Source of the DNA: an uncultured Methanoregula sp.
GTDB taxonomy: Archaea; Halobacteriota; Methanomicrobia; Methanomicrobiales; Methanospirillaceae
Direction of reading: 5' to 3'
DNA length: 64,000 nt
NCBI RefSeq assembly: GCF_963678795.1
Contig: NZ_OY787452.1
Coordinates: 372,001-436,000 of the forward strand
Shown: positions 32,901 through 41,190 of the stretch, in pieces
How the letters are laid out: each line of letters opens with the position of its first letter
Position numbering within the stretch: the first letter of the stretch is position 1
Notes under the pieces: generated by a model
Seen by the model: only the letters and a program-made list of their open reading frames with translations
The model's database searches: none
Told to the model about the DNA's origin: nothing
Position numbers and translations under genes: made by a program

Positions 32901-33008
32901 GGGGTTGCAAAGGCTGCATGGATCGATCGCGAGGCAGGTGTGAAGCTCTGTGAGCATTGTTACGGGAGAGGAGTGCGGGAGGATGCACGGGAGGCCGGTG
33001 TCGTGTGA
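29913..33008 (+). CDS. Plasmid-type primase-polymerase/helicase fusion
   Basis: A 1031-residue protein starting at GTG 29913 with GGTGGTGA just upstream. The N-terminal archaeo-eukaryotic primase-like domain has a D-x-D in WLPIDIDP (near 98), DSGNGAHLLYRID (near 140-152) and NFNAARIWKLYGTVSRKGD (near 186-204). A cysteine/histidine segment (CPFSSAHKDGAF...GCKHTSCG, about 285-315) follows. The helicase part has Walker A GDSGKGKT (near 430) and Walker B TVLMSDD. A long hydrophilic linker (about 785-905) precedes two C-terminal zinc fingers (CYACGKK...CRLCYNEA and CSVCGVA...CEHCYGRG). This is the probable replication initiator. Confidence 0.85.
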   Translation: MDGLLRDAVARLAGPGQVVEVRALTDQYTHSGYFSDHDALIRAVEPLDTDNSVHGIYVTLNEVNPALLSRRANRIKMRLGKKDSTTSDADILRRRWLPIDIDPLRPSGVSSTDEEHGLALAKADEVARWITGLGFPDPVRADSGNGAHLLYRIDLPNDEAATTLVKACLTTLDTLFSDERVNVDTANFNAARIWKLYGTVSRKGDNTPERPHRRSRILSAPDELSVATIDQLRDLAARLPTEQHAQQPAAKDKGFDLGHWLSDHSIGVRSEKPYSGGTLFILDQCPFSSAHKDGAFAIQFGNGAVFAGCKHTSCGSGTQRWQELRERFEPDRAAKRKDWEQKQKGWRKDRVKAKAEQEGTAEPGPAPVAASPDQRTAAVDVLERENPVALMLGSFAQEHVGDEIVARCMILSMASQTVKNSDGLHVSVTGDSGKGKTHAFRKMMRQVPDAYKVKGTVSNKALYYMKDLRPRTVLMSDDTELSDGIQEILKSATSNFHEPITHTTVTKDLTSRVCTIPERCVWWIAKKEGTGDDQVMNRMLTCWIDESSDQDARVLAAKQAREMLDPDSFVDESDELRTCRAIWEILHEQMIWVIIPYSKRIRFNAICNRRNPDMLYDLIKSHAALFFMQRQQKMSEDGTLCVYANEADFTAANDVFTLLNGTAGGQESKMTKKESDLLAIIEKADLPEFTIQDLQRLTGGSYMGIYRMIKGYDSRGKNYTGLLEKCPALSFTDRTVTVSDEEGVSVRRRTEAFTWSRDIYRQWANGGACWLDRDPKCGNDDDGAGSFTALQHVYSSFTATAVNQNDASGAPGSSKESDCTNNSVLRERDLQQNRNYGGDKNSGKSSDQCLHDSENAVNKKRSLSGGAQSRNPAPQTPPDSYSTCSKTAEMRPDPDPSAVNKDQVRSIKARDYKILEIPEPKTPCYACGKKGSRYVEKFTAERRARPKDRQEARRVCRLCYNEAMKAEQMASVPLPGTVDISRCTRVTADVGKCSVCGVAKAAWIDREAGVKLCEHCYGRGVREDAREAGVV
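32271..32611. repeat. Iteron cluster inside the primase gene (candidate replication origin)
   Basis: TTACAGCA or its reverse complement TGCTGTAA occurs nine times in 341 nt: 32272-32279, 32280-32287, 32291-32298, 32302-32309, 32312-32319 (reverse), 32400-32407, 32477-32484 (reverse), 32552-32559 and 32603-32610 (reverse). Two one-mismatch relatives lie at 32562-32570 and 32573-32580. Most copies carry a further T/A (TTTACAGCA). The encoded protein segment is an unstructured linker, so the DNA rather than the protein seems to be constrained. Copies fall in different reading frames, which argues against a protein repeat. Confidence 0.75.
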
Positions 33009-33580
33009 CGGTCCCGCCGGCATTGCTCTCCCACGAGAGCACGGAACATTACACTCCGCAGTATATCCTCGATGCAGTGATCGCCTGCATGGACGCGATC
33101 GACCTCGACCCGGCCAGCAACAGCCGGGAGATCCCGAACGTGCCGGCAGTGAGGCACTATACAGCTCAGGACAATGGGCTCGTGCAGCCGTGGGAAGGGC
33201 GGGTGTTTCTCAATCCGCCATTCGGACCCGGTGTCGAGCGGTGGTTTTCAAAATTATACCAAGAGCGGTCCACTGGTCAGACCACGGAGGCGATCGTGCT
33301 GTGGAAGTCAGCGACGGAGACCGCAGCTTGGAAGACGCTGACGGCGATATCGTGCCGGGTTTGTTTTCCTTCTGCCCGGATCCAGTTTGTGGGGCCAGAT
33401 GGTGATGAGGGTCCCGGGCCGACGTTTTCACCGGCGCTGTTCTACGTTGGTTCACGAGCTGAGCGGTTTAAGGAAACTTTCGCCGGGATTGGAGCAGTGT
33501 GGGTAGTACCAGGGAGCGCACCGATCCAACTCCCCTCAATGCCCCTTATGCCCATTTCGTTGATCGGTCACCAGGGCTAA
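33005..33580 (+). CDS. Phage/plasmid Dam-like adenine methyltransferase
   Basis: A 191-residue protein starting at GTG 33005, which overlaps the primase stop (GTGA). It contains the N6-adenine methyltransferase-like patterns EHYTPQYILDAV, IDLDPASN, and NPPFGPG in place of the usual DPPY, followed by TTEAIVLWKSATETAAW. This matches the short Dam-like group found in phages and plasmids. It could protect the element or regulate its replication. Last of the translationally coupled replication operon; a sharp fall in GC follows. Confidence 0.8.
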   Translation: MTVPPALLSHESTEHYTPQYILDAVIACMDAIDLDPASNSREIPNVPAVRHYTAQDNGLVQPWEGRVFLNPPFGPGVERWFSKLYQERSTGQTTEAIVLWKSATETAAWKTLTAISCRVCFPSARIQFVGPDGDEGPGPTFSPALFYVGSRAERFKETFAGIGAVWVVPGSAPIQLPSMPLMPISLIGHQG

Positions 33581-33731
33581 CAAACAAATATCCTAAAATT
33601 CTTTTATATTATTTAACATGAATTTTACAAAGTTCCTTGTAATACTCACTATTTCGATATTCTTCAACAAAATGCGATTAAAAATTTAACTTCCAAAAAA
33701 ATAAATAAAACTTCCAATAAAAAAATACAAT

Positions 33732-34874
33732 ATGAGCGTTGGCATACTTCGGGATCCGGATGAATTAGATTCAAGTACCTATTCTTTTCCTGCAATTCGT
33801 GGAATTCAGGCAGGCCGAGAGTACTATTCTGCAATGGTTCAGCTAAAGCTGATTCCTACAATATTTCGGTATAATGAATCAGAGGTACCGGCACAATTCA
33901 GAGCTCAACGAACTCTTAATCGGGCGAGAATTCCGGATATCACCAGATATATCGTAAATAATTCGGATGACTATGTTTTTTCCTCAATTGCAGCATCAAT
34001 CAGTGATGGTCCGGTGAAATTCCGCCCAGCAGATGAAAAGCATCCGTCAAGTAAAATTGGGAAACTGGTCCTTTCTACAGATGTGAAAATTATTATCAAT
34101 GATGGTCAACACCGACGTGCAGCAATTGAAGAGGCGTTAAAAGAGCGACCCGACCTTGGAAATGAGCATATCTCTGTGGTATTTTACATTGATAAAGGAT
34201 TAAAAAGAAGTCAGCAAATGTTTTCTGATCTCAATCGACATGCAGTACGGCCGACAAAATCGATTAACATCCTCTATGACAGCCGAGATCCATTTGCAAA
34301 ATTTGTCTTAAATATGGCAAATTCTCTTTCCATTTTCGAAGGCCTAACTGATCTTGAAAAAACATCCATTTCAAACCGATCTGGAAAAATGTTTACACTC
34401 TCAATAATATACCAAGCAACACAGGCCCTTCTTTCAAAAAATACCAAAATAAAAAAAGTATCCCCCCCCGAGGAAAAACTTGCTCATGAATATTGGAATG
34501 AAGTCGCAAAAAATATTCCTGAATGGCAACAATTGATTAAACGTGATATCAGGAGCTATGCATTGAGAGAGGATTATGTCCATGCGCACGGGATAGCACT
34601 GCATGCTCTGGGTGTCGCTGGAAACACCCTCATTCGTGAATTCCCTGAACGCTGGAGTGAGAAACTCACGGTTCTACGGGAAATCGATTGGAGACGATCA
34701 AACACAACTATCTGGGAAGGACGAGCAATGAATCATGGTCGCATTTCGAAAGCTCAGACAAATCTTGTCCTTACTGCTAATTATTTGAAACAAAAAATGA
34801 GTTTAACTCTTACACCCGATGAAGAAGAGATGGAAAAACAATTTCGCAATCATTATACCGGAACTAATTCATGA
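33732..34874 (+). CDS. dndB: DNA phosphorothioation regulator DndB (DGQHR domain)
   Basis: A 380-residue protein with the family hallmark NDGQHRRAAIEEAL (near residue 133), followed by VVFYIDKGLKRSQQMFSDLNRHAVRPTKS, shared with DndB/DGQHR proteins. In bacteria DndB represses the dnd genes and affects modification frequency. The upstream 150 nt are very AT-rich and carry the promoter. The gene and all those up to 45964 are much more AT-rich than the rest of the element, a sign of separate acquisition. Its stop overlaps dndC (ATGA). Confidence 0.9.
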   Translation: MSVGILRDPDELDSSTYSFPAIRGIQAGREYYSAMVQLKLIPTIFRYNESEVPAQFRAQRTLNRARIPDITRYIVNNSDDYVFSSIAASISDGPVKFRPADEKHPSSKIGKLVLSTDVKIIINDGQHRRAAIEEALKERPDLGNEHISVVFYIDKGLKRSQQMFSDLNRHAVRPTKSINILYDSRDPFAKFVLNMANSLSIFEGLTDLEKTSISNRSGKMFTLSIIYQATQALLSKNTKIKKVSPPEEKLAHEYWNEVAKNIPEWQQLIKRDIRSYALREDYVHAHGIALHALGVAGNTLIREFPERWSEKLTVLREIDWRRSNTTIWEGRAMNHGRISKAQTNLVLTANYLKQKMSLTLTPDEEEMEKQFRNHYTGTNS

Positions 34875-36325
34875 CCTCCCAACTCAAATTGAATGGTAAA
34901 TCAGTATCTGTTTTTAATTCACGGAATCTGGATTCACTTCATTCAGAAATCCAACAGGTTTATCTAAGTGACAACAGGCCTTGGGTGATAGGTTATAGTG
35001 GCGGGAAAGACTCAACAACCGCTTTGCAGCTGGTCTGGTATGCTATAGCAGAATTACCGGAAAATAAAAGGGTCAAACCAATTTTTGTAATTTCATCTGA
35101 TACACTTGTAGAAACGCCGGTTATTGTCGATTATATCAATAATACTCTTAAAAAAATCAATGAATCTGCATCAATACAAAAAATGCCGATTAAAGCGGTA
35201 AAATTGTGTCCACGAATTAAGGACTCATTCTGGGTAAACCTGATTGGAAGAGGTTATCCTGCACCTAGTACGCAATTCCGCTGGTGTACTGAACGATTGA
35301 AAATTAGAACTGCGGATCGTTTCATTTTAGAAAGTGTTACCAAATATGGCGAAGTTGTCATGATTCTCGGGGTCCGCAGAGGTGAAAGTGCGACCCGTGA
35401 TCAGGTTATGAACCTTTACAAAATACCGGGATCTAAACTTTCGCATCACTCACGATTTGCTCAGTCATACGTCTACACACCCATTGAAGAATTCACTGTA
35501 GATGACGTGTGGACGTACCTTCTTCAGAAACCCTCTCCATGGGGAAATAATAACCGCGACCTTTTGGTACTGTATAAAAATGCCCAGGATGGGGAGTGTC
35601 CGCTGGTAGTAGATGATACAACACCTCCGTGCGGGAACAGTCGTTTCGGTTGTTGGGTTTGTACTGTCGTTCAGAAAGATCGGAGTATGGAGGCGTTAAT
35701 TGAGAGTGGGGAAAATTGGATGGAACCGCTCTTGGACTTCCGTAATGAACTTGCTGAAACCCAGATTCCAGAAAATAAACACCTTTATCGTGATTTCCGG
35801 CGTATGAACGGAAAAGTGAAAATAAAAAAAGATGGTTCAGATCTCATCCGTGGGCCTTACACATTTGAATACAGTAAATATTTATTAAAAAAACTTCTCG
35901 AAGCGCAAATTAGTGTACGCAAAAATGGTCCCGATCCGAATTTTACCCTGATTCTTCCGGAAGAACTGTTTGAAATCCGGCATATCTGGAAAACAAAGCG
36001 CAGTGACTGGGAAGATTCCGTTGTAACGATCTATAATGAAGTAACCGGAGAAGATCTAAATTGGATAAAAGATGATCTTGGAACCTTCTCTTCAACAGAA
36101 AACATACTCCTCAAAAAAATTTGTGCAGAAAAAGATGTTCCACACCAGCTTGTAACCAAGTTACTTGATGTTGAACAGCAGCTGCAAGGACTCACACGCA
36201 GGTCCTCGATTTATACACGAATTAATGAGATCCTTTCTGAGGATTGGAGATCTGAAACAGAAGTGCGTGAAGCGATGAAAAAGAAAGACGGTATTGATGC
36301 CAAGCGGCACGTCAAGAGGGTGTAG
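34871..36325 (+). CDS. dndC: DNA phosphorothioation protein DndC (PAPS-reductase-like ATP pyrophosphatase)
   Basis: A 484-residue protein with the PP-loop GYSGGKDSTTALQLVW (near 42-57), FRWCTERLKIRTADRF, and GVRRGESATRDQVM. Cysteines for a [4Fe-4S] cluster lie in WCTERL, GECPLVVDDTTPPCGNSRFGC and WVCTVV. DndC adenylates the DNA backbone or transfers sulfur with DndD and DndE. Coupled to dndB by a 4-nt overlap; dndD follows after 6 nt. Confidence 0.94.
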   Translation: MTSQLKLNGKSVSVFNSRNLDSLHSEIQQVYLSDNRPWVIGYSGGKDSTTALQLVWYAIAELPENKRVKPIFVISSDTLVETPVIVDYINNTLKKINESASIQKMPIKAVKLCPRIKDSFWVNLIGRGYPAPSTQFRWCTERLKIRTADRFILESVTKYGEVVMILGVRRGESATRDQVMNLYKIPGSKLSHHSRFAQSYVYTPIEEFTVDDVWTYLLQKPSPWGNNNRDLLVLYKNAQDGECPLVVDDTTPPCGNSRFGCWVCTVVQKDRSMEALIESGENWMEPLLDFRNELAETQIPENKHLYRDFRRMNGKVKIKKDGSDLIRGPYTFEYSKYLLKKLLEAQISVRKNGPDPNFTLILPEELFEIRHIWKTKRSDWEDSVVTIYNEVTGEDLNWIKDDLGTFSSTENILLKKICAEKDVPHQLVTKLLDVEQQLQGLTRRSSIYTRINEILSEDWRSETEVREAMKKKDGIDAKRHVKRV

Positions 36326-36331
36326 AAGATC

Positions 36332-38365
36332 ATGCTGCTGAAATCATTCACCTTGGAAAATATCCGAATTTTTAAAGGAACAAACAAGATCGATTTCACT
36401 CCAAAACTAGAATCCGATACCAGAAAACCAATTATTCTCATCGGAGGGAAAAACGGGGCTGGCAAAACGACATTGTTTGAATCAATCCTCCTGTGTCTTT
36501 ACGGACAAAATATTCCCGGGAATCGGATGGGAAAAACCAAATATGAACGATATATCCGGCAAATGGTTTCACGGAATCAGGTTTATTCCGAACCTATTAA
36601 TCCTGCGATCGAGATATGTTTCGAATTTTCTCATTCCGGTGAATCGCATGAATATATTGTCCGACGTGAATGGAATCTCTTACCTAAATTCAGTGAAACA
36701 CTCATAATAAACTGTGATGGGAGCATTCTCTCGGACCTCCAGGCAGATCAATGGCAAGATTTGCTCAATGAATTAATCCCTCCGCGATTTGCTCGGCTCT
36801 TTTTATTTGACGGCGAAAAAATCCAAAATCTTGTGGAAGATCAATCAGATAATCTTTACCTTGCGGAATCATTCAAGTCACTTTTAGGACTTGATCTCGT
36901 CGAACGACTCAAGGCAGACCTCAGCATTTATCTGAGCCGAGAAATCAAAGTAAAAGAATTTAAGATTATATCCAAGAAATTGACTGAGATTGAGACGAAG
37001 ATTCGGGAAGTTGAGGAGATACAATCAACGTCATTACAGGAAAAAGCACAGGTTCTGAATCAGATTGATCAGATAACAAAAGAACTCGAACGACAAGAAT
37101 TAACACTCGCTAGCGAGGGCGGCAGTTTTGCCCGCAAACGCGATGACCTCATAGATGAGAAAGTCCAGATTGATGCAGATATTTTCCGAGTAGAGAATGA
37201 AATCCGTGAGCAATGTGGAGGACTCTTTCCGTTTGCGATTACCGCAAAGTACTGTTCCCAATTAAAGGAGCATCTTATCGACGAAGATCTCGTCCAGGCA
37301 AAGAATCGCTCTCACGAGATAATCCGAAGTAGAATTGATGAGCTAACTAAAATCATGCAGTCTGCGGCATTCTGGAAAGATGTTACGATATCCTCCACAC
37401 AGAAAGAAAAGATGAAAGATAAAGTAGCAAATTTAATCGATCAACATCTCCTCGTAGGTACTCAAGCCAAGGACGCACCGTTAACTCACCATCTCTCACG
37501 TCATGAATATCAATCTCTGATGCAATGGATTGAGGAAGCATTGACGATTGTGCCAGACAATATGCAATCGAGTTCTGCAAAATTGGAACAATTAATTACC
37601 AAACGACAAAAAATCACTGAAATGATCAATAAGGCTCCCGCCGATGATGTGATCGGGCCTGTTATCCAGACACTGACAGATCTCAATCAAAATCTTGGAC
37701 AACTCAAAGAAAAAATCAGAGTTCTCGAAATGAAATTAAAAGAGATTGAAGGTCAATTAAAGGAACTTGAACGACAGAAAATAAAGCAACAGGACGAAAT
37801 TCAGGACTTTAAGACCAGTTCTGCAAAAATCCACCTTGCACAACAAGTTACGAGTATCCTTTCCCAATATATGAAGGATCTCCAGCGACAAAAAAATTCT
37901 CAACTAAGCGATAATATTTTAGCATGTTTTACCCGATTAATCCGGAAAGATGATTACGTGAGTGACATTCTCATCGACGAGAATTATGACATAACATTGT
38001 TAGAGCCTGATGGCAATTCAATCCCAAAAGAATTGTTATCCGCAGGGGAGAAAGAAATCTTCGCCATTTCCCTTTTATGGGGACTTACGTTAACGTCCGG
38101 TCGGCAACTTCCTTTCATCATTGATACTCCGCTCGGTCGGCTTGACAGTGAACACCGAGGAAATCTTGTCATGGATTTCTTCCAGAATGCCGGAGATCAG
38201 ATGATTATTTTTTCGACAGATACCGAAATCGATCAAGAGTACTTCCGGGTCCTGCAACCACATATTGCCAGGGCGTATCATCTCGATTACTCCAAAAAAG
38301 ACCGTCAGACTACGATTACTCCAGGGTATTTCTGGCAACAGAAATCTGTTGAGATGCCATCATGA
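36332..38365 (+). CDS. dndD: DNA phosphorothioation protein DndD (SMC/RecF-like ATPase)
   Basis: A 677-residue protein with Walker A GGKNGAGKTTLFES (near 38-51), FLFDGEKIQNL, long coiled-coil arms (about 195-270 and 410-520), a signature-like LLSAGEKEIFAISLLWGLT, and Walker B/D-loop PFIIDTPLGRLDSEHRGN. DndD supplies ATPase activity that may open or nick DNA for sulfur insertion. The stop overlaps dndE (ATGA). A paralogue-like ATPase occurs in the downstream module at 43540. Confidence 0.94.
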   Translation: MLLKSFTLENIRIFKGTNKIDFTPKLESDTRKPIILIGGKNGAGKTTLFESILLCLYGQNIPGNRMGKTKYERYIRQMVSRNQVYSEPINPAIEICFEFSHSGESHEYIVRREWNLLPKFSETLIINCDGSILSDLQADQWQDLLNELIPPRFARLFLFDGEKIQNLVEDQSDNLYLAESFKSLLGLDLVERLKADLSIYLSREIKVKEFKIISKKLTEIETKIREVEEIQSTSLQEKAQVLNQIDQITKELERQELTLASEGGSFARKRDDLIDEKVQIDADIFRVENEIREQCGGLFPFAITAKYCSQLKEHLIDEDLVQAKNRSHEIIRSRIDELTKIMQSAAFWKDVTISSTQKEKMKDKVANLIDQHLLVGTQAKDAPLTHHLSRHEYQSLMQWIEEALTIVPDNMQSSSAKLEQLITKRQKITEMINKAPADDVIGPVIQTLTDLNQNLGQLKEKIRVLEMKLKEIEGQLKELERQKIKQQDEIQDFKTSSAKIHLAQQVTSILSQYMKDLQRQKNSQLSDNILACFTRLIRKDDYVSDILIDENYDITLLEPDGNSIPKELLSAGEKEIFAISLLWGLTLTSGRQLPFIIDTPLGRLDSEHRGNLVMDFFQNAGDQMIIFSTDTEIDQEYFRVLQPHIARAYHLDYSKKDRQTTITPGYFWQQKSVEMPS

Positions 38366-38778
38366 ATTTCAATAGAATTCGGATCAGTGAAAAAGCAACA
38401 TTCCGGTTGAATCAATTAAAAGGACGAACCAGCCTGACACCGAATATTATTTCGCGAATCGCAATTTGCTATTCCCTCAATGATCCGACGATTCCTAATC
38501 CTGATGATTATGATGAAAAAGGGCAAGAGATGAATCGTTTTACCCTGACAGGGGAATGGGATACATTCTTTATTGCACTTGTCAAAGAACGGTGTATTCA
38601 TGATGGGCTGGATCCCGAAAAGGATCTATATGATCAGCTCCGTGCTCACTTAAACCGGGGAGTATTCGGGATTTTTCCTCAGATTAAGAGTCTTGGTGAT
38701 TTTGCAGTGCTGCTCTCCCATCAAGCGGAGGGAATCAAATCCGGGATGCTATCAGAGGCACGATCACATGACCATTAA
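38362..38778 (+). CDS. dndE: DNA phosphorothioation protein DndE
   Basis: A 138-residue protein of normal DndE length. It begins NRIRISEKATFRLNQLKGRTSLTPNIISRIAICYSL, the usual lysine/arginine-rich DNA-contact region, and continues with FTLTGEWDTFFIALVKERC and LRAHLNRGV. DndE binds nicked DNA and completes the modification complex. It overlaps dndD by 4 nt and dndA by 11 nt. Confidence 0.92.
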   Translation: MNFNRIRISEKATFRLNQLKGRTSLTPNIISRIAICYSLNDPTIPNPDDYDEKGQEMNRFTLTGEWDTFFIALVKERCIHDGLDPEKDLYDQLRAHLNRGVFGIFPQIKSLGDFAVLLSHQAEGIKSGMLSEARSHDH

Positions 38779-39928
38779 ACTCCCTATCTATCTGGATCAT
38801 CATGCTACAACACCTGTCGATCCAAGGGTGGTCGAGACAATGCTTCCGTATTTTTTTGAAAAATTCGGAAATGCGGGAAGTATTGATCATCAATATGGGG
38901 CGGTTGCAGCGGATGCGGTAAAAACCGCAAGAAATCAATGTGCACATATCCTCAATGCCCGATCGGATGAGATTATCTTTACAAGCGGGGCGACAGAATC
39001 AGATAACATCGCGATACTCGGAGTTGCTCAGCAATATTCGGATAAAGGTGATCACATTATTACTTGTGGAACCGAACACAAGGCGGTCCTCGACACGTGT
39101 AAACAACTGAAAAAAAATGGAAGAGAGGTTACATTCCTTCCCGTTGATCAATTTGGTCTAGTAGATACAGATCAGTTAGAGTCCACAATCACCGAAAAAA
39201 CCATTCTCATTTCGATCATGGCGGCCAATAACGAAATTGGAACAATTGCACCGATTACCGAAATCGGCAAAATCGCACACGAGCACGGTATACTATTCCA
39301 CACCGACGCTGCTCAATCAATCGGCCACGTCCCAACAAATGTCGAAGATATGCATGTTGATCTCCTCTCATTCTCCGGTCATAAGATCTATGGCCCAAAA
39401 GGGATCGGGGGTCTCTATATTCGTCAACGCAATCCCAAGGTAAAACTCTCACCGGTAAATTTCGGAGGAGGGCAAGAAAAAGGCCTTCGATCAGGGACTC
39501 TCAATGTTCCTGGTATCGTGGGGGTCGGAGCAGCACTTTCTATTGCTGAGAAAGAGATGAAGACTCAAGAGAGAACCTTCAGAAAATGGACAATTGATAT
39601 GCTTAAAGCATTCAGTGATGCATTTCCAGATATCTTGCTCAACGGTCATCCAACCCAGCGACTCGCTCACAATCTGAATGTGTGTTTTCCAGGTATCGAG
39701 AGTAAGGCATTGATTCATCGGTTAAAGGATGATATTGCAATTTCATCCGGGTCGGCATGCACTACCACAAATGTCGAGCCATCGCATGTGCTACTTGCTA
39801 TCGGAAGGACTGAAATGCAATCGCACACTGCAGTAAGATTTGGGTTAGGGCGGTTCACAAACAACGATGAAGTTGATTATGCAACACAATCAGTAATCCA
39901 TGAATGTAAAAACTTGAAGAAAATGTAA
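38768..39928 (+). CDS. dndA: Cysteine desulfurase DndA
   Basis: A 386-residue PLP enzyme of the NifS/IscS type. ATG 38768 (MTIKLPIYLDHHATTPVD) is the usual family start; the longer frame lies within dndE. The PLP lysine is in SFSGHKIYGPKGIGG, PLP-contact residues are in TSGATESDNIAI and HTDAAQS, and the catalytic cysteine is in SSGSACTTTNVEPSHV. It supplies sulfur to DndC. The order B-C-D-E-A, with dndA last, matches archaeal clusters rather than the common bacterial order. Confidence 0.94.
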   Translation: MTIKLPIYLDHHATTPVDPRVVETMLPYFFEKFGNAGSIDHQYGAVAADAVKTARNQCAHILNARSDEIIFTSGATESDNIAILGVAQQYSDKGDHIITCGTEHKAVLDTCKQLKKNGREVTFLPVDQFGLVDTDQLESTITEKTILISIMAANNEIGTIAPITEIGKIAHEHGILFHTDAAQSIGHVPTNVEDMHVDLLSFSGHKIYGPKGIGGLYIRQRNPKVKLSPVNFGGGQEKGLRSGTLNVPGIVGVGAALSIAEKEMKTQERTFRKWTIDMLKAFSDAFPDILLNGHPTQRLAHNLNVCFPGIESKALIHRLKDDIAISSGSACTTTNVEPSHVLLAIGRTEMQSHTAVRFGLGRFTNNDEVDYATQSVIHECKNLKKM

Positions 39929-40054
39929 CTCTTCAATTTACGACTGTATTACAAATAAATCAAGAAGTAAAAGGATACGTTTTTATTTTCCGCTCTTTTA
40001 TTAAGAGTTACGACAACAAAAAATCGTAATTCTCCAGAAAATGAATCCTCATCG

Positions 40055-41173
40055 ATGATCGATACTGAAAGCGATAAGCTGTTAAAAATATTATTATCAA
40101 ATCCTCTTATCAAAAAATCCGGCGATGAAGTTAATCAAAAGGTTCTTGTTAAATGGGTTATCCAGCATTGGGAATTTAATAGTAGTGAACAAATCACCAA
40201 AAACGAAATAGAAGAATTAATTTTGAGGTTGTGTTCGTCAGGAATTTTCTCTCAAAAAGATTGTGAGAACGGTACTTACCTCGTCGCGAACGATTCATAT
40301 TTCGAAAAGAAAGAAGGCAAAAAGAATCCTCCCCCTAAAAATACAAAAGTTATCACTTCCGTCGGCCGAAACAAAATTACTATCGAAGAATGTCCAATAG
40401 ATTCAGAAAAATTATCCTATATCGACGATTATCAGAACAAACATAACTTGGAATATTATGATGTTTTAATTGAGAACATTAAAAACCATCATGGACCGCA
40501 CAGGGATCTGCAATTAAATTGCCCAATATTCTTCAAACTTCTTTGTTCAATTCTCAATTACAGGTTCACCGATTGGCATACAAAAATTATGATCAGCTCG
40601 TCTTTGGCGTATTTCGTATTAGAAGATGATGTGATCCCGGATAAAGAAGAAAATGGGTATATTGATGATTTGTTCATCGTTTCGTATGTTCTCAAAGAGA
40701 TTATGGAAAAATCTCCTGAGTTAATTGTAGAAAACTGGCCATATCACGAAGATATTTTCGAAATTATTGAAGATACCTATCAAAAAACTTCAGATATCCT
40801 TGGAGATCTTTCAACGGATGTTTTACGCAAAGTCGGGCTGCATAAATTCAAATCTTTGGCATTGGAGGATTATTCCGGAACATATACCGAAAAGTTATCA
40901 AAACTTGCGAATGAGCGGAGAGAACTTTTAGGATTAGTGTTGTTTCTGATCAATAAAATGTATAAGACAAATATGAGAGGCGCTACGATAGAAAAAATTC
41001 AAAATATGCTCAAAGAGTGCGGTGATCATGATGAAATTGTACGACTCATGGAAATCGCAAAAATTAATCATCGGATATCAACAAGTCCAAAAAAGGGCAG
41101 TAACGATAATTTTGAAGAAGATCTTGAAAAAAAATTAAACACTGCCCGAATGAAAGCACTTATGGATGATTGA
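40055..41173 (+). CDS. DUF1232-type protein, candidate Pbe effector component
   Basis: A 372-residue protein. A DUF1232/YkvA-like stretch is visible at about 170-215 (FTDWHTKIMISSSLAYFVLEDDVIPDKEENGYIDD), with the usual hydrophobic helix followed by D-x-IPD and an acidic YIDD. The N-terminal part (MIDTESDKLLKILLSN... with EIEELILRLCSSGIF) looks like a winged-helix. The C-terminal part is charged and helical. It starts 126 nt after dndA in the same direction and has the same AT-rich composition. The published archaeal DndCDEA-PbeABCD locus is the closest known arrangement, but which Pbe letter applies is not certain to me. Confidence 0.7.
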   Translation: MIDTESDKLLKILLSNPLIKKSGDEVNQKVLVKWVIQHWEFNSSEQITKNEIEELILRLCSSGIFSQKDCENGTYLVANDSYFEKKEGKKNPPPKNTKVITSVGRNKITIEECPIDSEKLSYIDDYQNKHNLEYYDVLIENIKNHHGPHRDLQLNCPIFFKLLCSILNYRFTDWHTKIMISSSLAYFVLEDDVIPDKEENGYIDDLFIVSYVLKEIMEKSPELIVENWPYHEDIFEIIEDTYQKTSDILGDLSTDVLRKVGLHKFKSLALEDYSGTYTEKLSKLANERRELLGLVLFLINKMYKTNMRGATIEKIQNMLKECGDHDEIVRLMEIAKINHRISTSPKKGSNDNFEEDLEKKLNTARMKALMDD

Positions 41174-41190
41174 CCGGTTGAGGAGTGAGG

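Noticed and set aside
39925..40011. 9-nt inverted repeat GTAACTCTT/AAGAGTTAC between dndA and the next gene
   Set aside because: Arms are 69 nt apart in AT-rich DNA; it could be chance, and there is no clear terminator T-run linked to it.
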